Shown: positions 1 through 10,721 of the stretch, one piece after another | How the letters are laid out: every line of letters starts with the position of its first letter | How positions within the stretch are numbered: the stretch's first letter is position 1 | Assembly (NCBI GenBank): GCA_021815805.1 | Contig: JAKAZQ010000007.1 | Coordinates: 1 to 47,503 of the forward strand | DNA length: 47,503 nucleotides | Direction of reading: 5' to 3' | Origin: Pseudomonadota bacterium | GTDB lineage: Bacteria > Pseudomonadota > Gammaproteobacteria > Burkholderiales > Burkholderiaceae_C | Notes under the pieces: generated by a model | What the model was told of the DNA's origin: nothing | Seen by the model: the letters and a program-made list of their open reading frames with translations, nothing else | Databases searched by the model: none | Program-made: the position numbers and the translations under genes

Positions 1-1104
1 GCCGCGCCCGGCGGGTCCGCGCATGGCGCGCAGGCACCAGCGCGTGTACCAGGCCACCAGCGGCAGCAGCACCGCGGCGAAGCCTGTCATCCACAGCAGC
101 GCAGCGCAGCTCGACGCCGCGTTCCATAGCGTGAGGCTGTGCTGCGGATGCGTGCTCGACGGCAGCAGGAATGGAAACAGGCTGGCGCCGGCCGTGCCCA
201 GCACGCCGGCCCAGGCCAGCGAGCCGCAATGCCACGCAGCGCGCGCGCGATCGCGGCGCAGGCAGGCCAGTGCGCCGAGCATGCCCAGCGCGCCGAGCGC
301 TGGCAGCAGCCACAGCGGCGGCAGTTGCACAAAATGCAAGCGCCAGGCCCCCTGCCGCACCAGAACCTGTTGCTGCAGCGGGGTCTGCGACGCCGCGTCG
401 CCGGCGTGGGACAGCAGGATCCAGCCGTCGAGGTGCCCGACCCAGATGCTGGCGCCCGCGAACAGCGCCAGCGCGGCGGCGGCGGCGGCGCATCCGACAC
501 GGCGGGCGCGCCGCGCGACCGCGCCGCGGCAGCAGCGCGCCAGCGTGGCGGCGCCCTGCAGCGCGGCGAGCGCCAGCGCGAGCGCGCCGCACAGTGCGGC
601 GAACGGATGCGGCAGCGCGCCCGCGCCCGGCGTGTGACGGGAGCGCAGGCTCCAGTCGAGATCGAAGCGCACGCCCAGCAGCAGCTGGCTGAACGCCGCG
701 CCGAGCAGCAGCATGGGCAGCGCGCTGCCCAGCACCAGGGCCCAGTCCCAGGCCTCGCGCCAGGCGCGCTGCGGCAGCTTGCTGCGGTACTCGAAGCCGA
801 GCGGACGCAGCAGCATGGACCACAGCAGCAGCAGCATCACCGGATACAGCGCCGAGAACGCGGTCGCGTACAGCAGCGGGAACGCGGCGAAGCTGGCGCC
901 GCCCGCGAGCACGAACCAGGTCTGGTTGCCCTCCCAGTGCGGCCCGATCGCGTTCAGGCAGGCGCGGCGCTCGGCGTCGTCGCGCGCGACCGTGCGCAAC
1001 AGCGCACCGACCCCCATGTCGCTGCCCATCAGCGTGGCCGCGGCGACGAGCACGACGCCCAGCACCCCCCACCAGGTCAGCTTGAGCAGGTCGTGCAGGC
1101 CCAT
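1..1104 (-). CDS. cydB: Cytochrome bd quinol oxidase subunit II (partial, C-terminus cut by window edge)
   Basis: Subunit II of the inner-membrane quinol oxidase that, with CydA, reduces O2 to water at high affinity. Translating the minus strand from the ATG at 1104 gives an uninterrupted 368-codon frame reaching base 1. It opens MGLHDLLKLTWWGVLGV, contains the family signature IGPHWEGNQTW near residue 53, and has several hydrophobic segments. CydB proteins are about 380 residues, so only the last few residues are missing. It starts 18 nt after the cydA stop, so the two are one operon. A cydX-like small gene, if present, lies beyond the left edge. The plus-strand open frames across this stretch are GC-rich shadows. 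Confidence 0.93.
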   Translation of the reverse strand, partial: MGLHDLLKLTWWGVLGVVLVAAATLMGSDMGVGALLRTVARDDAERRACLNAIGPHWEGNQTWFVLAGGASFAAFPLLYATAFSALYPVMLLLLWSMLLRPLGFEYRSKLPQRAWREAWDWALVLGSALPMLLLGAAFSQLLLGVRFDLDWSLRSRHTPGAGALPHPFAALCGALALALAALQGAATLARCCRGAVARRARRVGCAAAAAALALFAGASIWVGHLDGWILLSHAGDAASQTPLQQQVLVRQGAWRLHFVQLPPLWLLPALGALGMLGALACLRRDRARAAWHCGSLAWAGVLGTAGASLFPFLLPSSTHPQHSLTLWNAASSCAALLWMTGFAAVLLPLVAWYTRWCLRAMRGPAGRG

Positions 1105-1122
1105 GGCGGATCGCGGCGCGTG

Positions 1123-2688
1123 TCAGCCCGTGGCGCCCGCGGCGCGCGCCGGCGTGCTGGGTTCGCCGGCCGGCGGGCCGCGGCGCACGATGCGCCACTG
1201 CAGGCCGATGTCGACCGCCAGGAAGACCGTGTACAGCGCAGCGAACACGGCGAGCGACCAGGCCAGCTCGCCGCGCGTGTGCCCGGACGCGCTCATCCAG
1301 GTGGGCAGCAGTTCGTAGACCGTCCAGGGCTGGCGTCCGAGCTCGGCCGTGAGCCAGCCGAATTCGCAGGCCGCGAAGGGTAGCGGGATCATGCACGGGG
1401 ACATGCGCAGGAACCAGCGACGGTGCTGCACTTCGTCGCGCAGCGTGAGCACGAGCGCCAGCACGAAGTAGGCGAGCAGCACGAGCCCGCTCAGCACCAT
1501 CAGGCGAAAGCTCCAGAACACCGCGAACACGTCGGGCAGGCTGTCGCGCGCGGCCTGCCGGATCTGCGCGTCGCCGAGCCGGCGCGGATCGGCGTCGCGG
1601 GCGTAGCGCCAGGCCAGCAGGCCGAAGCCGAGATCGCCGCGGTGCGCCTCGAAGGCCGCGCGCGCGCGCGCGTCGGCGGGCCGGGCGGCGAGCTCGCGCA
1701 GCGCGGCGAGGGCCTGCAGCCCGTTGCGCACGCGCTGTTCGTTGGCCCGCACGAGGTCACGCGCGCCGGCCACCGGGAGGGTCAGCGTGTGCGTGACCAG
1801 CGGTGTGAGCACGTAGGGAATGCGCAGTTCGAAGCGGTTGCGCATGCGCGCCTGATCCGGCCAGGCGGCGACGTTGAAGGGCGCCGGCGGCGGCTCGGTG
1901 CGCCATGCCGCCTCCATCGCCGCGAGCTTTGCCGGCTGGGCGTGCCCGCCGGTATAGCCCAGCGCATCGCCCAGCGTGATCACGCCGGCCGTCGACAGCA
2001 GTCCGAACAGCGCGGCCACGCGAAACGAGCGCCGGGCGAGTTCGAGGTGCCGCCGGCGCAGCATGTACCAGGCGCTGATGCCGGCCATGAACACCGCGGC
2101 GGTGACGTATCCGGCGAGGCTGGTGTGCACGAACTTGGCCTGCGCCTCGGCGCTGAACAGCAGCGCCGGCAGGCTGGCGAGTTCCATGCGCATGGTCAGC
2201 GGGTTGAAGCGCGCGCCCAGCGGATCCTGCATGAAGGCGTTGGCCACGAGAATCCACAGCGCCGACAGGTTGGCGCCCAGCGCCACCAGGTAGGTGACGA
2301 CCAGGTGCTGCATGCGGCTCAGGCGCTGCCAGCCGAAGGCCATCAGCCCGACGAAGGTGGATTCGAGAAAAAACGCCATCAGCGCCTCCAGCGCCAGCGG
2401 CGCGCCGAAGATGTCGCCGACGAAGCCCGAATAGAAGGACCAGTTGGTGCCGAACTCGAACTCCAGCGTCAGCCCGGTGGCCACGCCCAGCGCGAAGTTC
2501 ACCAGGAACAGCTTGCCCCAGAACTCGGCCATGCGCCGATGGATGGCGCGCCCGCCGAGCACGTACACGGTCTCGATGGCGGCCAGCAGGAAGCCCAGGC
2601 CCAGGGTCAGGGGCACGAACAGGAAGTGGTACAGCGCGGTCACGGCGAACTGCCATCGCGACAGCAGCACCATGTCGGGATCGAGCAT
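1123..2688 (-). CDS. cydA: Cytochrome bd quinol oxidase subunit I, long Q-loop type
   Basis: Haem-carrying subunit of the bd oxidase; binds quinol and haems b558, b595 and d. The 521-residue product from the ATG at 2688 begins MLDPDMVLLSRWQF, matching the usual CydA start, so the open frame upstream to 2913 is not coding. Visible landmarks are the haem ligand His in ALYHFLFVPLTLG (about residue 21), the acidic pair in GLTLEFEFGTNW, the His in KFVHTSLAGY, the quinol-site motif AKLAAMEAAWRTEP and GWLTAELGRQPW near the C-terminus. The long insertion after the quinol motif makes it the long Q-loop (E. coli CydAB-like) subfamily rather than the short cyanide-insensitive form. First gene of cydAB; its promoter should lie in 2689-2800. 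Confidence 0.96.
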   Translation of the reverse strand: MLDPDMVLLSRWQFAVTALYHFLFVPLTLGLGFLLAAIETVYVLGGRAIHRRMAEFWGKLFLVNFALGVATGLTLEFEFGTNWSFYSGFVGDIFGAPLALEALMAFFLESTFVGLMAFGWQRLSRMQHLVVTYLVALGANLSALWILVANAFMQDPLGARFNPLTMRMELASLPALLFSAEAQAKFVHTSLAGYVTAAVFMAGISAWYMLRRRHLELARRSFRVAALFGLLSTAGVITLGDALGYTGGHAQPAKLAAMEAAWRTEPPPAPFNVAAWPDQARMRNRFELRIPYVLTPLVTHTLTLPVAGARDLVRANEQRVRNGLQALAALRELAARPADARARAAFEAHRGDLGFGLLAWRYARDADPRRLGDAQIRQAARDSLPDVFAVFWSFRLMVLSGLVLLAYFVLALVLTLRDEVQHRRWFLRMSPCMIPLPFAACEFGWLTAELGRQPWTVYELLPTWMSASGHTRGELAWSLAVFAALYTVFLAVDIGLQWRIVRRGPPAGEPSTPARAAGATG

Positions 2689-2941
2689 CGGCGGGCGGCA
2701 CGTGGTGGGCGGTGGTGGGCGGCGGCGGCCGTCGCGACACTCGCGCGGTCTGCCACGGCCCGACACCTTAGGCGCTGGCGCCGCGGCCGGCAGCCTGTGC
2801 AACGAGTATCCGCGTTGTGCAAGCGGGCGTGCCGGCGCGCCCGAGGCTGGTTGCCGGGCAAGCGGGGATTTATGCTGTGGGCAGAGTCCGTGGTCCGGCC
2901 GGCTCCCCGTCAATCCTTACGCGGCAATGCCGCTCAACGCC
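2689..2941. promoter_or_regulatory. Divergent intergenic region between cydA and the DUF1840 gene
   Basis: A 253-bp non-coding stretch separating minus-strand cydA from the plus-strand DUF1840 gene. It must hold both promoters. A TATGCT box at 2871-2876 is a plausible plus-strand -10 element about 70 nt before the DUF1840 start. On the minus strand TAAGGT around 2765-2775 is a weak candidate for cydA. No clear Fnr or ArcA site was recognised by eye. Confidence 0.35.
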
Positions 2942-3250
2942 ATGATGTACAGGTTCCGATCGCGTGCCGATTCCGATTTGTTCATGAACCAGGCGCCCGC
3001 GGAGCGCATCCTGGGCATCATCGGCAAGTCGCCGGCGGCCCAGGGCATCATCGAGCCCGGAGCCATGGCGCAGGCCATCGCGGCGCTGCAGGCGGCGGTC
3101 GAGGAGGACGAGCGCGCCGGCCCGGCCTCGCAGGGCGCCGGTACGGCGGGCGCTGCACGCGGCATCACGCTGCGCCAGCGCGCCTGGCCCTTCGTGCAGC
3201 TGCTCAAGCGCAGCCTGGAAGCCGATACACCCGTGGTGTGGGGAGTTTGA
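2942..3250 (+). CDS. DUF1840 domain protein
   Basis: A 102-residue protein matching the DUF1840 family, small soluble proteins of unknown function widespread in Betaproteobacteria. Recognition rests on the opening MMYRFRSRADSDLFM, the central block IIEPGAMAQAIAALQAAVEEDE and the ending TLRQRAWPFVQLLKRS...VVWGV, which are typical of the family. Consecutive ATGs at 2942 and 2945, and another in-frame ATG at 2927, are all possible starts; none has a strong ribosome site. Its TGA overlaps the TTG start proposed for the MFS transporter, suggesting translational coupling. No function can be assigned. Confidence 0.85.
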   Translation: MMYRFRSRADSDLFMNQAPAERILGIIGKSPAAQGIIEPGAMAQAIAALQAAVEEDERAGPASQGAGTAGAARGITLRQRAWPFVQLLKRSLEADTPVVWGV

Positions 3251-4938
3251 CGCCGCCGCCATCGCCCCCGCAGGACCGGCGCGCGCTCGACATCGAGCGC
3301 CGCCGGGCGCTGGTCGCGTCGGCGCTGGGCACGGTGTTCGAGTGGTACGACTTCTATCTGTACGGCTCGCTGGCCGGCATCATCGGCGACGAGTTCTTCG
3401 CCGGGCTGGATCCGGGCTCGGCGTTCGCGTTCGCGCTGCTGGCGTTCGCCTCGGGCTTTCTCGTGCGGCCCTTCGGCGCGCTGCTGTTCGGGCGCCTCGG
3501 CGACCTCATCGGACGCAAGTACACCTTCCTCGTCACCATCCTGTTGATGGGGTTGTCAACCTTCATCGTTGGCCTGCTGCCGGGTTACGCCAGCATCGGC
3601 GTGGCGGCACCGCTGATCCTCGTCGCGCTGCGCCTGCTGCAGGGCCTTGCGGTGGGCGGCGAGTACGGTGGCGCGGCCACCTACGTCGGCGAGTACGCGC
3701 CGCGCCGGCGCCGCGGCGCATTCACGTCGTGGCTGCAGACCACGGCGACCATCGGCCTGCTGCTGTCGCTGCTGGTCAACGTCGGACTGCGCCGCCTGCT
3801 CGGCGAGGCCGCCTTCGTCGCCTGGGGCTGGCGCCTGCCGTTCCTCGCCTCCAGCGCGCTGCTCGCGGTGTCGGTGTGGATGCGCCTGCGGCTCAGCGAG
3901 TCGCCGGCGTTCGTGCGCATCCGGCGCGCCGGGCGCACCTCCAAGGCGCCCCTGTCGGAGGCGCTTGGGCGCAAGGAAAACCTGCGGCGGGTGCTCGTGT
4001 CGCTGTTCGGCATGACCGCCGGGCAAGGCGTGATCTGGTACACGGGCCAGTTCTACGTGCTGGTGTTCCTGACCCACACGCTGAAGGTCGGCGGCGGTCT
4101 GGCCGGCCTGCTCATCGGCATCGCGCTGCTGCTGTCGATCCCGTTGTTCTGGGTGTTCGGACGCCTTTCCGATCGCATCGGACGCCGCCCGGTCATGCTC
4201 GCCGGCTGCCTGCTCGCGGTGCTCGGCTACTTCCCCATGTTCCATGCCCTCACGGCGGCCGCCAATCCGCGGCTGGCGAGCGCCATGGCGCGTCATCCGG
4301 TGGTGCTGGTGGCGCAGCCGGCACAATGCTCGTTTCCGCTGCGTCCGCAAGGCGGAGTGCCTTTCACGCGTGCATGCGATATCGCCAAGCAGGCGCTCAG
4401 CGCGCTCGCCGTGAACTACCGCAGGCGTGCCGGTCGAGGCGTGACGCGCATCGAAGTCGGCGGCGCGAGCATCCCGGTGTTCGATGCGCGCGGCCTGTCC
4501 CCGCCGCGGCTGCAGCTTCGCCGCCAGGCGCTGGAGCGCACGCTGCAGGCCGCGCTGCTGGCCGCCGGCTATCCGGCGCGCGCCGATCCCGCGGCCGTGA
4601 ACCGCCCGCTGGTGGTGCTGATCCTGACCCTGCTCGTGGCCGATGTCGCGATGGTCTACGGGCCGATCGCCGCGACCCTCGTGGAGCTGTTCCCGACGCG
4701 CATCCGCTACACCTCGATGGGGCTGCCCTACAACCTCGGCAACGGCTGGTTCGGCGGCCTCGTGCCGACCGTGGCGTTCGCGCTGGTCGCCCATGACGGC
4801 GGCATCTACCACGGCCTGTGGTACCCCGTGCTGGTCGCCGCGATGAGCTTTTGCGTCGGCCTGCTGCTGCTGCCCGAGACGCGCGGGGCCGACATCCACG
4901 CCGAGGATGGAGGCGAGCCGCGCCGCGGCTGCTTATGA
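3247..4938 (+). CDS. MHS-family MFS transporter (ProP/ShiA/KgtP-like)
   Basis: Twelve-helix proton symporter for an organic acid or osmolyte; substrate unknown. The N-half has LGTVFEWYDFYLYG, the loop 2-3 signature GRLGDLIGRKYTFL, and RLLQGLAVGGEYGGAATYVGEY, all typical of the metabolite:H+ symporter family. A second GRLSDRIGRRPVM motif sits in the C-half. Between later helices lies a hydrophilic loop of about 100 residues with two cysteines (AQCSF and CDIAK). This matches my memory of a Burkholderiales subgroup of about 550 residues. No ATG is available: the TTG at 3247, overlapping the upstream stop, or a GTG at 3238 must serve. At 563 residues it ends in an ATGA overlap with the next gene. 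Confidence 0.85.
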   Translation: MTPPPSPPQDRRALDIERRRALVASALGTVFEWYDFYLYGSLAGIIGDEFFAGLDPGSAFAFALLAFASGFLVRPFGALLFGRLGDLIGRKYTFLVTILLMGLSTFIVGLLPGYASIGVAAPLILVALRLLQGLAVGGEYGGAATYVGEYAPRRRRGAFTSWLQTTATIGLLLSLLVNVGLRRLLGEAAFVAWGWRLPFLASSALLAVSVWMRLRLSESPAFVRIRRAGRTSKAPLSEALGRKENLRRVLVSLFGMTAGQGVIWYTGQFYVLVFLTHTLKVGGGLAGLLIGIALLLSIPLFWVFGRLSDRIGRRPVMLAGCLLAVLGYFPMFHALTAAANPRLASAMARHPVVLVAQPAQCSFPLRPQGGVPFTRACDIAKQALSALAVNYRRRAGRGVTRIEVGGASIPVFDARGLSPPRLQLRRQALERTLQAALLAAGYPARADPAAVNRPLVVLILTLLVADVAMVYGPIAATLVELFPTRIRYTSMGLPYNLGNGWFGGLVPTVAFALVAHDGGIYHGLWYPVLVAAMSFCVGLLLLPETRGADIHAEDGGEPRRGCL

Positions 4939-5800
4939 TCCGGGGCGGCGCCCGCGCCACGCTGTTCCCACGCTCCGTCACCGTGACCGCTCCCGCCTCT
5001 CCGACCCGGCTGCCCAGCACCGTCCGCCTGCCGCGTCCCGGGCGCGGTACGGTGGTGGCGAGCCTGGGCCTGCTCGCCCTGCTGCTGCTGTGCGCGCCGT
5101 TCGCCGGGCTGCTGCGGAGCACGCCGTGGCATGCCCTGCAGCTGCAGCCCGGCGATCTCGGCGCGGTGCGCGTGTCGCTGGTCTACACGGCGTGGGCCAT
5201 GGCGATCGTCGCGTTGCTCGGAACCCCGGCGGCCTGGTGGCTGGCGCGGCGCGAGTTCCGCGGCAAGTGGTTGTGCGAGATTCTGCTGCTGCTGCCGCTG
5301 CTCACGCCGCCGCTGGCGATGGGCCTGTTGCTCAGCATGAGCTATGGGCCCTATGGCTGGCTGGGACAGCCGCTGGCGCATGCCGGGCTCATGCTGACCA
5401 ACACGCCGGCGGCCTTCGTGCTGGCCCAGGTGTACGCCAGCGCGCCGTATTTCATCGTTGCCGCGCGCGCCGCCTTCGAAGGCGTGCCGCGCGAGCTCGA
5501 GCAGATGTCGCTCAGCCTCGGGCAGTCGCGCGCGCGCACCTTCCGGCGCATCACGCTGCCGCTCGCGGGCCTGGGGCTGGCCGCCGCGCTGGCGCTGGCC
5601 TGGGTGCGTGCGCTGGGCGAATTCGGCGTGGTGCTGATCGTCGCGTACTACCCGCAGGGCATCCCGGTGCGCATGTGGGTGGATCTGCAGGACACCGGGC
5701 TGCATGCGGTGTACCCGCTGCTCTGGTTGTTCTTCGCCGTCGGCCTGCCGCTGCCGTTGCTCGGCGGGCTGTGGGCGCGGCGCCGCGGCGGAGGTTTGCA

Positions 5801-5804
<4 letters not shown>
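4935..5804 (+). CDS. ABC transporter permease, molybdate/tungstate type
   Basis: Inner-membrane permease with about six hydrophobic segments and the EAA-type cytoplasmic loop (ARAAFEGVPRELEQMSLSLGQSRARTFRRITLPL, followed by GEFG) that contacts the ATPase. It resembles ModB/CysW-type permeases, and the partner ATPase follows directly with a 4-nt GTGA overlap. The ATG at 4935 overlaps the MFS stop. A GTG at 4983 is an alternative, and the bases TATGAT at 4934-4939 could instead be a -10 box serving that later start. No periplasmic binding protein gene is adjacent, so the substrate assignment rests on family resemblance only. Confidence 0.8.
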
Positions 5805-6883
<1,079 letters not shown>

Positions 6884-6903
6884 CCCGCCACGGAGGTGCG
6901 CAC

Positions 6904-7473
6904 ATGGGCAAGGGCCGGCTCGAAGCCTTCAGCGACGGCGTCATCGCCATCATCATCACCATCATGGTGCTCGAGCTCAAGGTGCCGCGCAGCGCGGCGT
7001 GGGGGGCGCTGGCGCCGTTGCTGCCGGTGCTGCTGAGCTACCTGCTCAGCTTTGTCTACATCGGCATCTACTGGAACAACCACCATCATCTGCTGCACAT
7101 GGTCGGGCGCGTCAGCGCCGGCGTGCTGTGGACCAATCTGCATCTGCTGTTCTGGTTGTCGCTGCTGCCGTTCGCCACCGCCTGGATGGGCGAGAACCAC
7201 TTCGCGCGCGCGCCGACCGAGCTGTACGGCGGCGTACTGTGGATGGCCTCGCTGGCCTATCTGCTGCTGCAACGCAGCATCATCGCCGCCGACGGCCATT
7301 CGCTGCGCCGCGCGGTGGGTCGCGACGGCAAGGGCAAGGCTTCGGCGCTGCTGTATCTGCTGGGCATCGCGCTGGCGCAGCGCTCGCCGCCGCTGGCGCA
7401 GGCCGTGTACGTGCTGGTGGCGCTGCTCTGGCTGGTGCCGGACCGGCGCATCGAGCACGCCGTGCCGGATTGA
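6904..7473 (+). CDS. TMEM175-family (DUF1211) potassium channel-like protein
   Basis: A 189-residue membrane protein with about six hydrophobic helices. The N-terminal GRLEAFSDGVIAI carries the RxxxFSD motif diagnostic of the TMEM175/DUF1211 family, whose characterised bacterial members assemble as tetrameric potassium channels with a hydrophobic gate. The HHHLLHMVGRVS segment and WTNLHLLFWLSLLPF are also typical of the family. Start ATG at 6904 is preceded by GGAGG. It follows the ABC ATPase by 20 nt, so it may be co-transcribed, but a functional tie is not evident. It converges on bioF. Confidence 0.88.
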   Translation: MGKGRLEAFSDGVIAIIITIMVLELKVPRSAAWGALAPLLPVLLSYLLSFVYIGIYWNNHHHLLHMVGRVSAGVLWTNLHLLFWLSLLPFATAWMGENHFARAPTELYGGVLWMASLAYLLLQRSIIAADGHSLRRAVGRDGKGKASALLYLLGIALAQRSPPLAQAVYVLVALLWLVPDRRIEHAVPD

Positions 7474-7495
7474 ACGCAGGCCGCCGGCCCGGCGT

Positions 7496-8665
7496 TCAGC
7501 ACAACCCGGCGAGGGCCTGCAGCAGGCGCTGCAGGTCCTGCGCCGAGTGCGCCGCCGACAGGCTCAGGCGCAGGCGTGCGCTGCCCGGCGGAACCGTCGG
7601 CGGGCGGATCGCCGGCACCCACAGGCCTTCGTCCCAGAGCTGCTGCATGGCGCGCAGCGCCGCGTCGTTGCCGCCGATCAGCACCGGCTGCACGGGCGTG
7701 CTCGAAGACCCGAGGCGCCAGCCCGGCGGCAGGCGCACGCCGTCGCGCAGTTGCGTCACCAGTTCGCGCAGGCGGCGCCGACGCCACTCCTCGTCGGCGA
7801 TCACGCGCAGGCTCGCGCGCAGCACCTCGGCGAGCAGCGCCGGGGCCGCGGTGGCGAAGATGTAGCTGCGCGTGCGCTGCATCAGGAACTCCAGCGCGGC
7901 GGCGTCGCCGGCGACGAAGGCTCCCGCCACGCCGGCGGCCTTGCCCAGCGTGGCCATGTACAGCAGCCGCGGGCTGCGCAGTCCGAACGCCGCCGCGCTG
8001 CCCGCGCCGGCCGGGCCGAGCACGCCGAAACCGTGCGCGTCGTCGAGCAGCAGCATGGCGTCGTGACGCTCGGCCAGCCGCAGCAGTTCGCGCAGCGGCG
8101 CCACGTCGCCGTCCATGCTGAACACGGCGTCGCTGAGAATCAGCTTGCGGCGCGCCCGGCTCGACTGCAGGCGGCGCGCCAGATCGGCGGCGTCGGCGTG
8201 CCGGTAGACCTGCAGCTCGGCGCGCGACAGCCGCGCGCCGTCGATCAGGCAGGCATGGTTGAGCGCATCGGAGAACACCGCGTCGCCGCGCCCGGCGAGC
8301 GCCGGCACGAGCCCGGTGTTGGCCGGGAATCCGGCGTGGAACAGCAGCGCGCGCGGCATGCCGACGAAGCGCGCGAGTTCCTGCTCGAGTTGCTCGTGGG
8401 CGCGTGAATGGCCGCACACCAGCGGCGACGCGGTGGCGCCGACGCCCCAGCGCGCGACCGCGTCGCGCGCGGCGTCCAGCAGCTTCGGGTGCTGCGCCAG
8501 GCCGAGGTAGTCGTTGCCGCAGAAGCACAGCATGCGGCGCCCGTCGACGCACAGATGCGCGGCGTCGTAGGACTCGACCACGCGTCGGCGTCGGCGCAGT
8601 TGCGCGGCATCGAGCGCGCGCAGTTCGGCGTCGAAGTCCCAGGCGCCGTGCTGTTCCGGGGTCAT
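7496..8665 (-). CDS. bioF: 8-amino-7-oxononanoate synthase
   Basis: PLP enzyme that condenses pimeloyl-ACP or pimeloyl-CoA with alanine, the first ring-building step of biotin synthesis. The 389-residue protein shows [10 protein letters not shown], the [10 protein letters not shown] cofactor-binding segment and the PLP-binding lysine in [12 protein letters not shown] (about K242). Its ATG at 8665 overlaps the bioD TGA (ATGA), so it is translationally coupled as the third gene of bioA-bioD-bioF. The gene converges on the TMEM175-like gene with only 22 bp between them. The larger open frame upstream to 9265 is bioD sequence in another frame. Confidence 0.96.
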   Translation of the reverse strand: MTPEQHGAWDFDAELRALDAAQLRRRRRVVESYDAAHLCVDGRRMLCFCGNDYLGLAQHPKLLDAARDAVARWGVGATASPLVCGHSRAHEQLEQELARFVGMPRALLFHAGFPANTGLVPALAGRGDAVFSDALNHACLIDGARLSRAELQVYRHADAADLARRLQSSRARRKLILSDAVFSMDGDVAPLRELLRLAERHDAMLLLDDAHGFGVLGPAGAGSAAAFGLRSPRLLYMATLGKAAGVAGAFVAGDAAALEFLMQRTRSYIFATAAPALLAEVLRASLRVIADEEWRRRRLRELVTQLRDGVRLPPGWRLGSSSTPVQPVLIGGNDAALRAMQQLWDEGLWVPAIRPPTVPPGSARLRLSLSAAHSAQDLQRLLQALAGLC

Positions 8666-9336
8666 GGCGGGGCTTGCAGGTGGCGCGCGGCCTCGACGGC
8701 GTCGGCCCGCGCCAGGTGCGGAACCACCCCCAGGCAGGGCGCGCGCAGGCGCGCACGCAGCAGCTCGAGGTTGTCCTGCGGCGCGAGCATGCTCGCATCG
8801 ATCCGGTTCGCCACCCAGCCGGCCAGGCGCAGGCCGCGCGCGGCGATCGCCTCCTGCGTGAGCAGGGCGTGGTTCAGGCAACCGAGCCGCAGGCCGACGA
8901 CGAGGATCACCGGAAGGCGCAGGCGCAGCGCCAGATCGCCGCCGTCCTCGCGCATCGACAGCGGCACGAGAAAGCCGCCGACGCCCTCGACCACCACGGC
9001 GTCGGCCCGCTCGCGCAGGCGCTGCACGGCATCGGCGATGCGCGCCAGGTCGATCGAGCGTGCCGCGCGTCGCGCTGCCGCATGCGGCGACATCGGCTCC
9101 GGCAGCGCGTAGGGATTGTCGAGTTCCGCCGGCACCGCCAGGGTGCTGGCGGCGCGCAGTTGCAGCACATCCTCGTTGCGTCCCTGCGCATCGCCGCCGG
9201 CGGACACCGGCTTGGCACCGACGACGCCGGCGTGGCGCTCGCGCAGGCGGTGCAGCAGCGCGCACGCCACGAGGGTCTTGCCGATCTCGGTGTCGGTGCC
9301 GCTGACCAGCCAGGCCGGGGCGAGTTCGCGTGACAT
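8662..9336 (-). CDS. bioD: Dethiobiotin synthetase
   Basis: ATP-dependent carboxylase that closes the ureido ring of dethiobiotin. The 224-residue product starts [21 protein letters not shown], containing the P-loop and TDTEIGKT fingerprint of BioD, followed by AKPVSAG and [13 protein letters not shown]. It lies 14 nt downstream of bioA and overlaps bioF by 4 nt, on the minus strand. The ATG at 9336 gives the conserved N-terminus immediately before the P-loop. Confidence 0.96.
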   Translation of the reverse strand: MSRELAPAWLVSGTDTEIGKTLVACALLHRLRERHAGVVGAKPVSAGGDAQGRNEDVLQLRAASTLAVPAELDNPYALPEPMSPHAAARRAARSIDLARIADAVQRLRERADAVVVEGVGGFLVPLSMREDGGDLALRLRLPVILVVGLRLGCLNHALLTQEAIAARGLRLAGWVANRIDASMLAPQDNLELLRARLRAPCLGVVPHLARADAVEAARHLQAPP

Positions 9337-9350
9337 GGGGGTGCCCGCGC

Positions 9351-10721
9351 CTACGCCAGCGCCGCGTCGGCGTAGCCGCCGGGGCGGCCGTGCAGGGTCG
9401 CCTGCAGCGCCTGCAGCGTGGCCTGCAGCAGGTGCTCGGCGGCAGGCTCGTCGATCACGTAGGGCGGCATGAAATACAGCGTGGAGCCGATCGGACGCAG
9501 CAGTGCCCCGCGCGCCAGCGCCTCGAGCCCGAAGCGCCGCGGGAAATCGGCGGGCGCGTCGATCACGTCCCAGGCCCAGATCATGCCGAGACGCCGCGCA
9601 TGACCCAGCCGGGGGTGTCGGTGCAGCGGCTCGAACAGGCGATCCAGGCGCTGCGCCAGCGCGCGATTGGCGGCCAGGCGCGGCTCGTCGAGCAGGTCCA
9701 GCGTGGCCAGCGCGGCGGCACAGGCCAGCGCGTTGCCGGTGTACGAATGCGAATGCAGGAACGAGCGCGCCGGGTCGGCGTGCTCGAAGGCCTGCTGCAC
9801 CCGGTCGGTGCACAGCACCACCGACAGCGGCAGGAAGCCGCCCGTGAGTCCCTTGCCCAGGCACAGGAAATCCGGCGTCACGCCGGCCTGTTCGCAGGCG
9901 CCGAAGGTGCCCGTGCGGCCCATGCCGACGGCGATCTCGTCGGCCACCAGGTGCACGTCGTGGCGCGTGCACAGTTCGCGTACCCGCGCGAGGTACTGCG
10001 GCGGGTGGAACACGAAGCCGGCGGCGCACTGCACCAGCGGCTCGACGATCAATGCCGCGGTACGCGCGGCCTCGCGCCGCAGGTAGTCGTCGAGCGCCGC
10101 GCACGCGTGATCGATCGCCGCCTGCCGCGCGGCGTCGTCGGCCAGGCCGCGCAGCTCGGGCGTCGGCACGGTGGCCGCCGGCCGCAGCAGCGGCGCATAG
10201 CTGGTGCGGAACAACGGCACGTCGGTGACGCCCAGCGCGCCCAGGGTCTCGCCGTGGTAGCTGCTGCCCAGCGCGATGAAACGACTCTTGCGCGCCTTTC
10301 CCAGGTTGCGCCAGTAGTGCGCGCTGAGCTTGAGGGCGATCTCGTTGGCGCAGGCGCCGTCGCTGGCGTATTGCGCATGGCCCAGTCCGGTGCGCTCGGC
10401 CAGCCGCTCCGACAGGCGCACCACCGGTTCATGCGTGAGCCCGGCCAGCATGACGTGCTCGACGCGCTGCATCTGTGCGGTGATGGCGGCGCCGATGTCC
10501 GGCTGGGCGTGCCCGAACAGGTTCACCCACCATGAGCTGATGGCATCCAGGATGCGCCGTCCCTGGGCGTCGAGCAGCCACACACCCTGGCCGGAAACGA
10601 TGGCGCGCGGCGCCGCCGCGCGCAGCTGTTCGAGCGGCGTGCAGGGGTGCCAGACGCTGCGCACGCTGCGCCGGCCGAGATCGGCGTCCGCCGCGTCGGC
10701 GGCCGGAAGTGGAGACGGCAT
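9351..10721 (-). CDS. bioA: Adenosylmethionine-8-amino-7-oxononanoate aminotransferase
   Basis: PLP aminotransferase using S-adenosylmethionine to convert KAPA to DAPA in biotin synthesis. The 456-residue product shows [12 protein letters not shown] at the N-terminus, [16 protein letters not shown] (typical of BioA), [12 protein letters not shown], the [13 protein letters not shown] cofactor segment and the Schiff-base lysine in [13 protein letters not shown]. The ATG at 10721 is preferred because family members start shortly before this region; an in-frame upstream frame to 10775 has weaker starts. First gene of bioADF. bioB and bioC are not in the window. Confidence 0.95.
   Translation of the reverse strand: MPSPLPAADAADADLGRRSVRSVWHPCTPLEQLRAAAPRAIVSGQGVWLLDAQGRRILDAISSWWVNLFGHAQPDIGAAITAQMQRVEHVMLAGLTHEPVVRLSERLAERTGLGHAQYASDGACANEIALKLSAHYWRNLGKARKSRFIALGSSYHGETLGALGVTDVPLFRTSYAPLLRPAATVPTPELRGLADDAARQAAIDHACAALDDYLRREAARTAALIVEPLVQCAAGFVFHPPQYLARVRELCTRHDVHLVADEIAVGMGRTGTFGACEQAGVTPDFLCLGKGLTGGFLPLSVVLCTDRVQQAFEHADPARSFLHSHSYTGNALACAAALATLDLLDEPRLAANRALAQRLDRLFEPLHRHPRLGHARRLGMIWAWDVIDAPADFPRRFGLEALARGALLRPIGSTLYFMPPYVIDEPAAEHLLQATLQALQATLHGRPGGYADAALA

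Noticed and set aside
1..1104. Minus-strand frame 87-500 and plus-strand frames at the left edge as genes
   Set aside because: They overlap the uninterrupted, clearly recognisable cydB frame in another phase.
1423..3246. A very long plus-strand open frame running antisense to cydA and into the MFS transporter frame
   Set aside because: Arg/Gln/His-rich shadow of cydA caused by high GC; the recognisable transporter sequence begins only after 3247.
7474..7495. Terminator between the convergent TMEM175-like gene and bioF
   Set aside because: Only a short GGCC-type dyad with no T-run; too weak to call.
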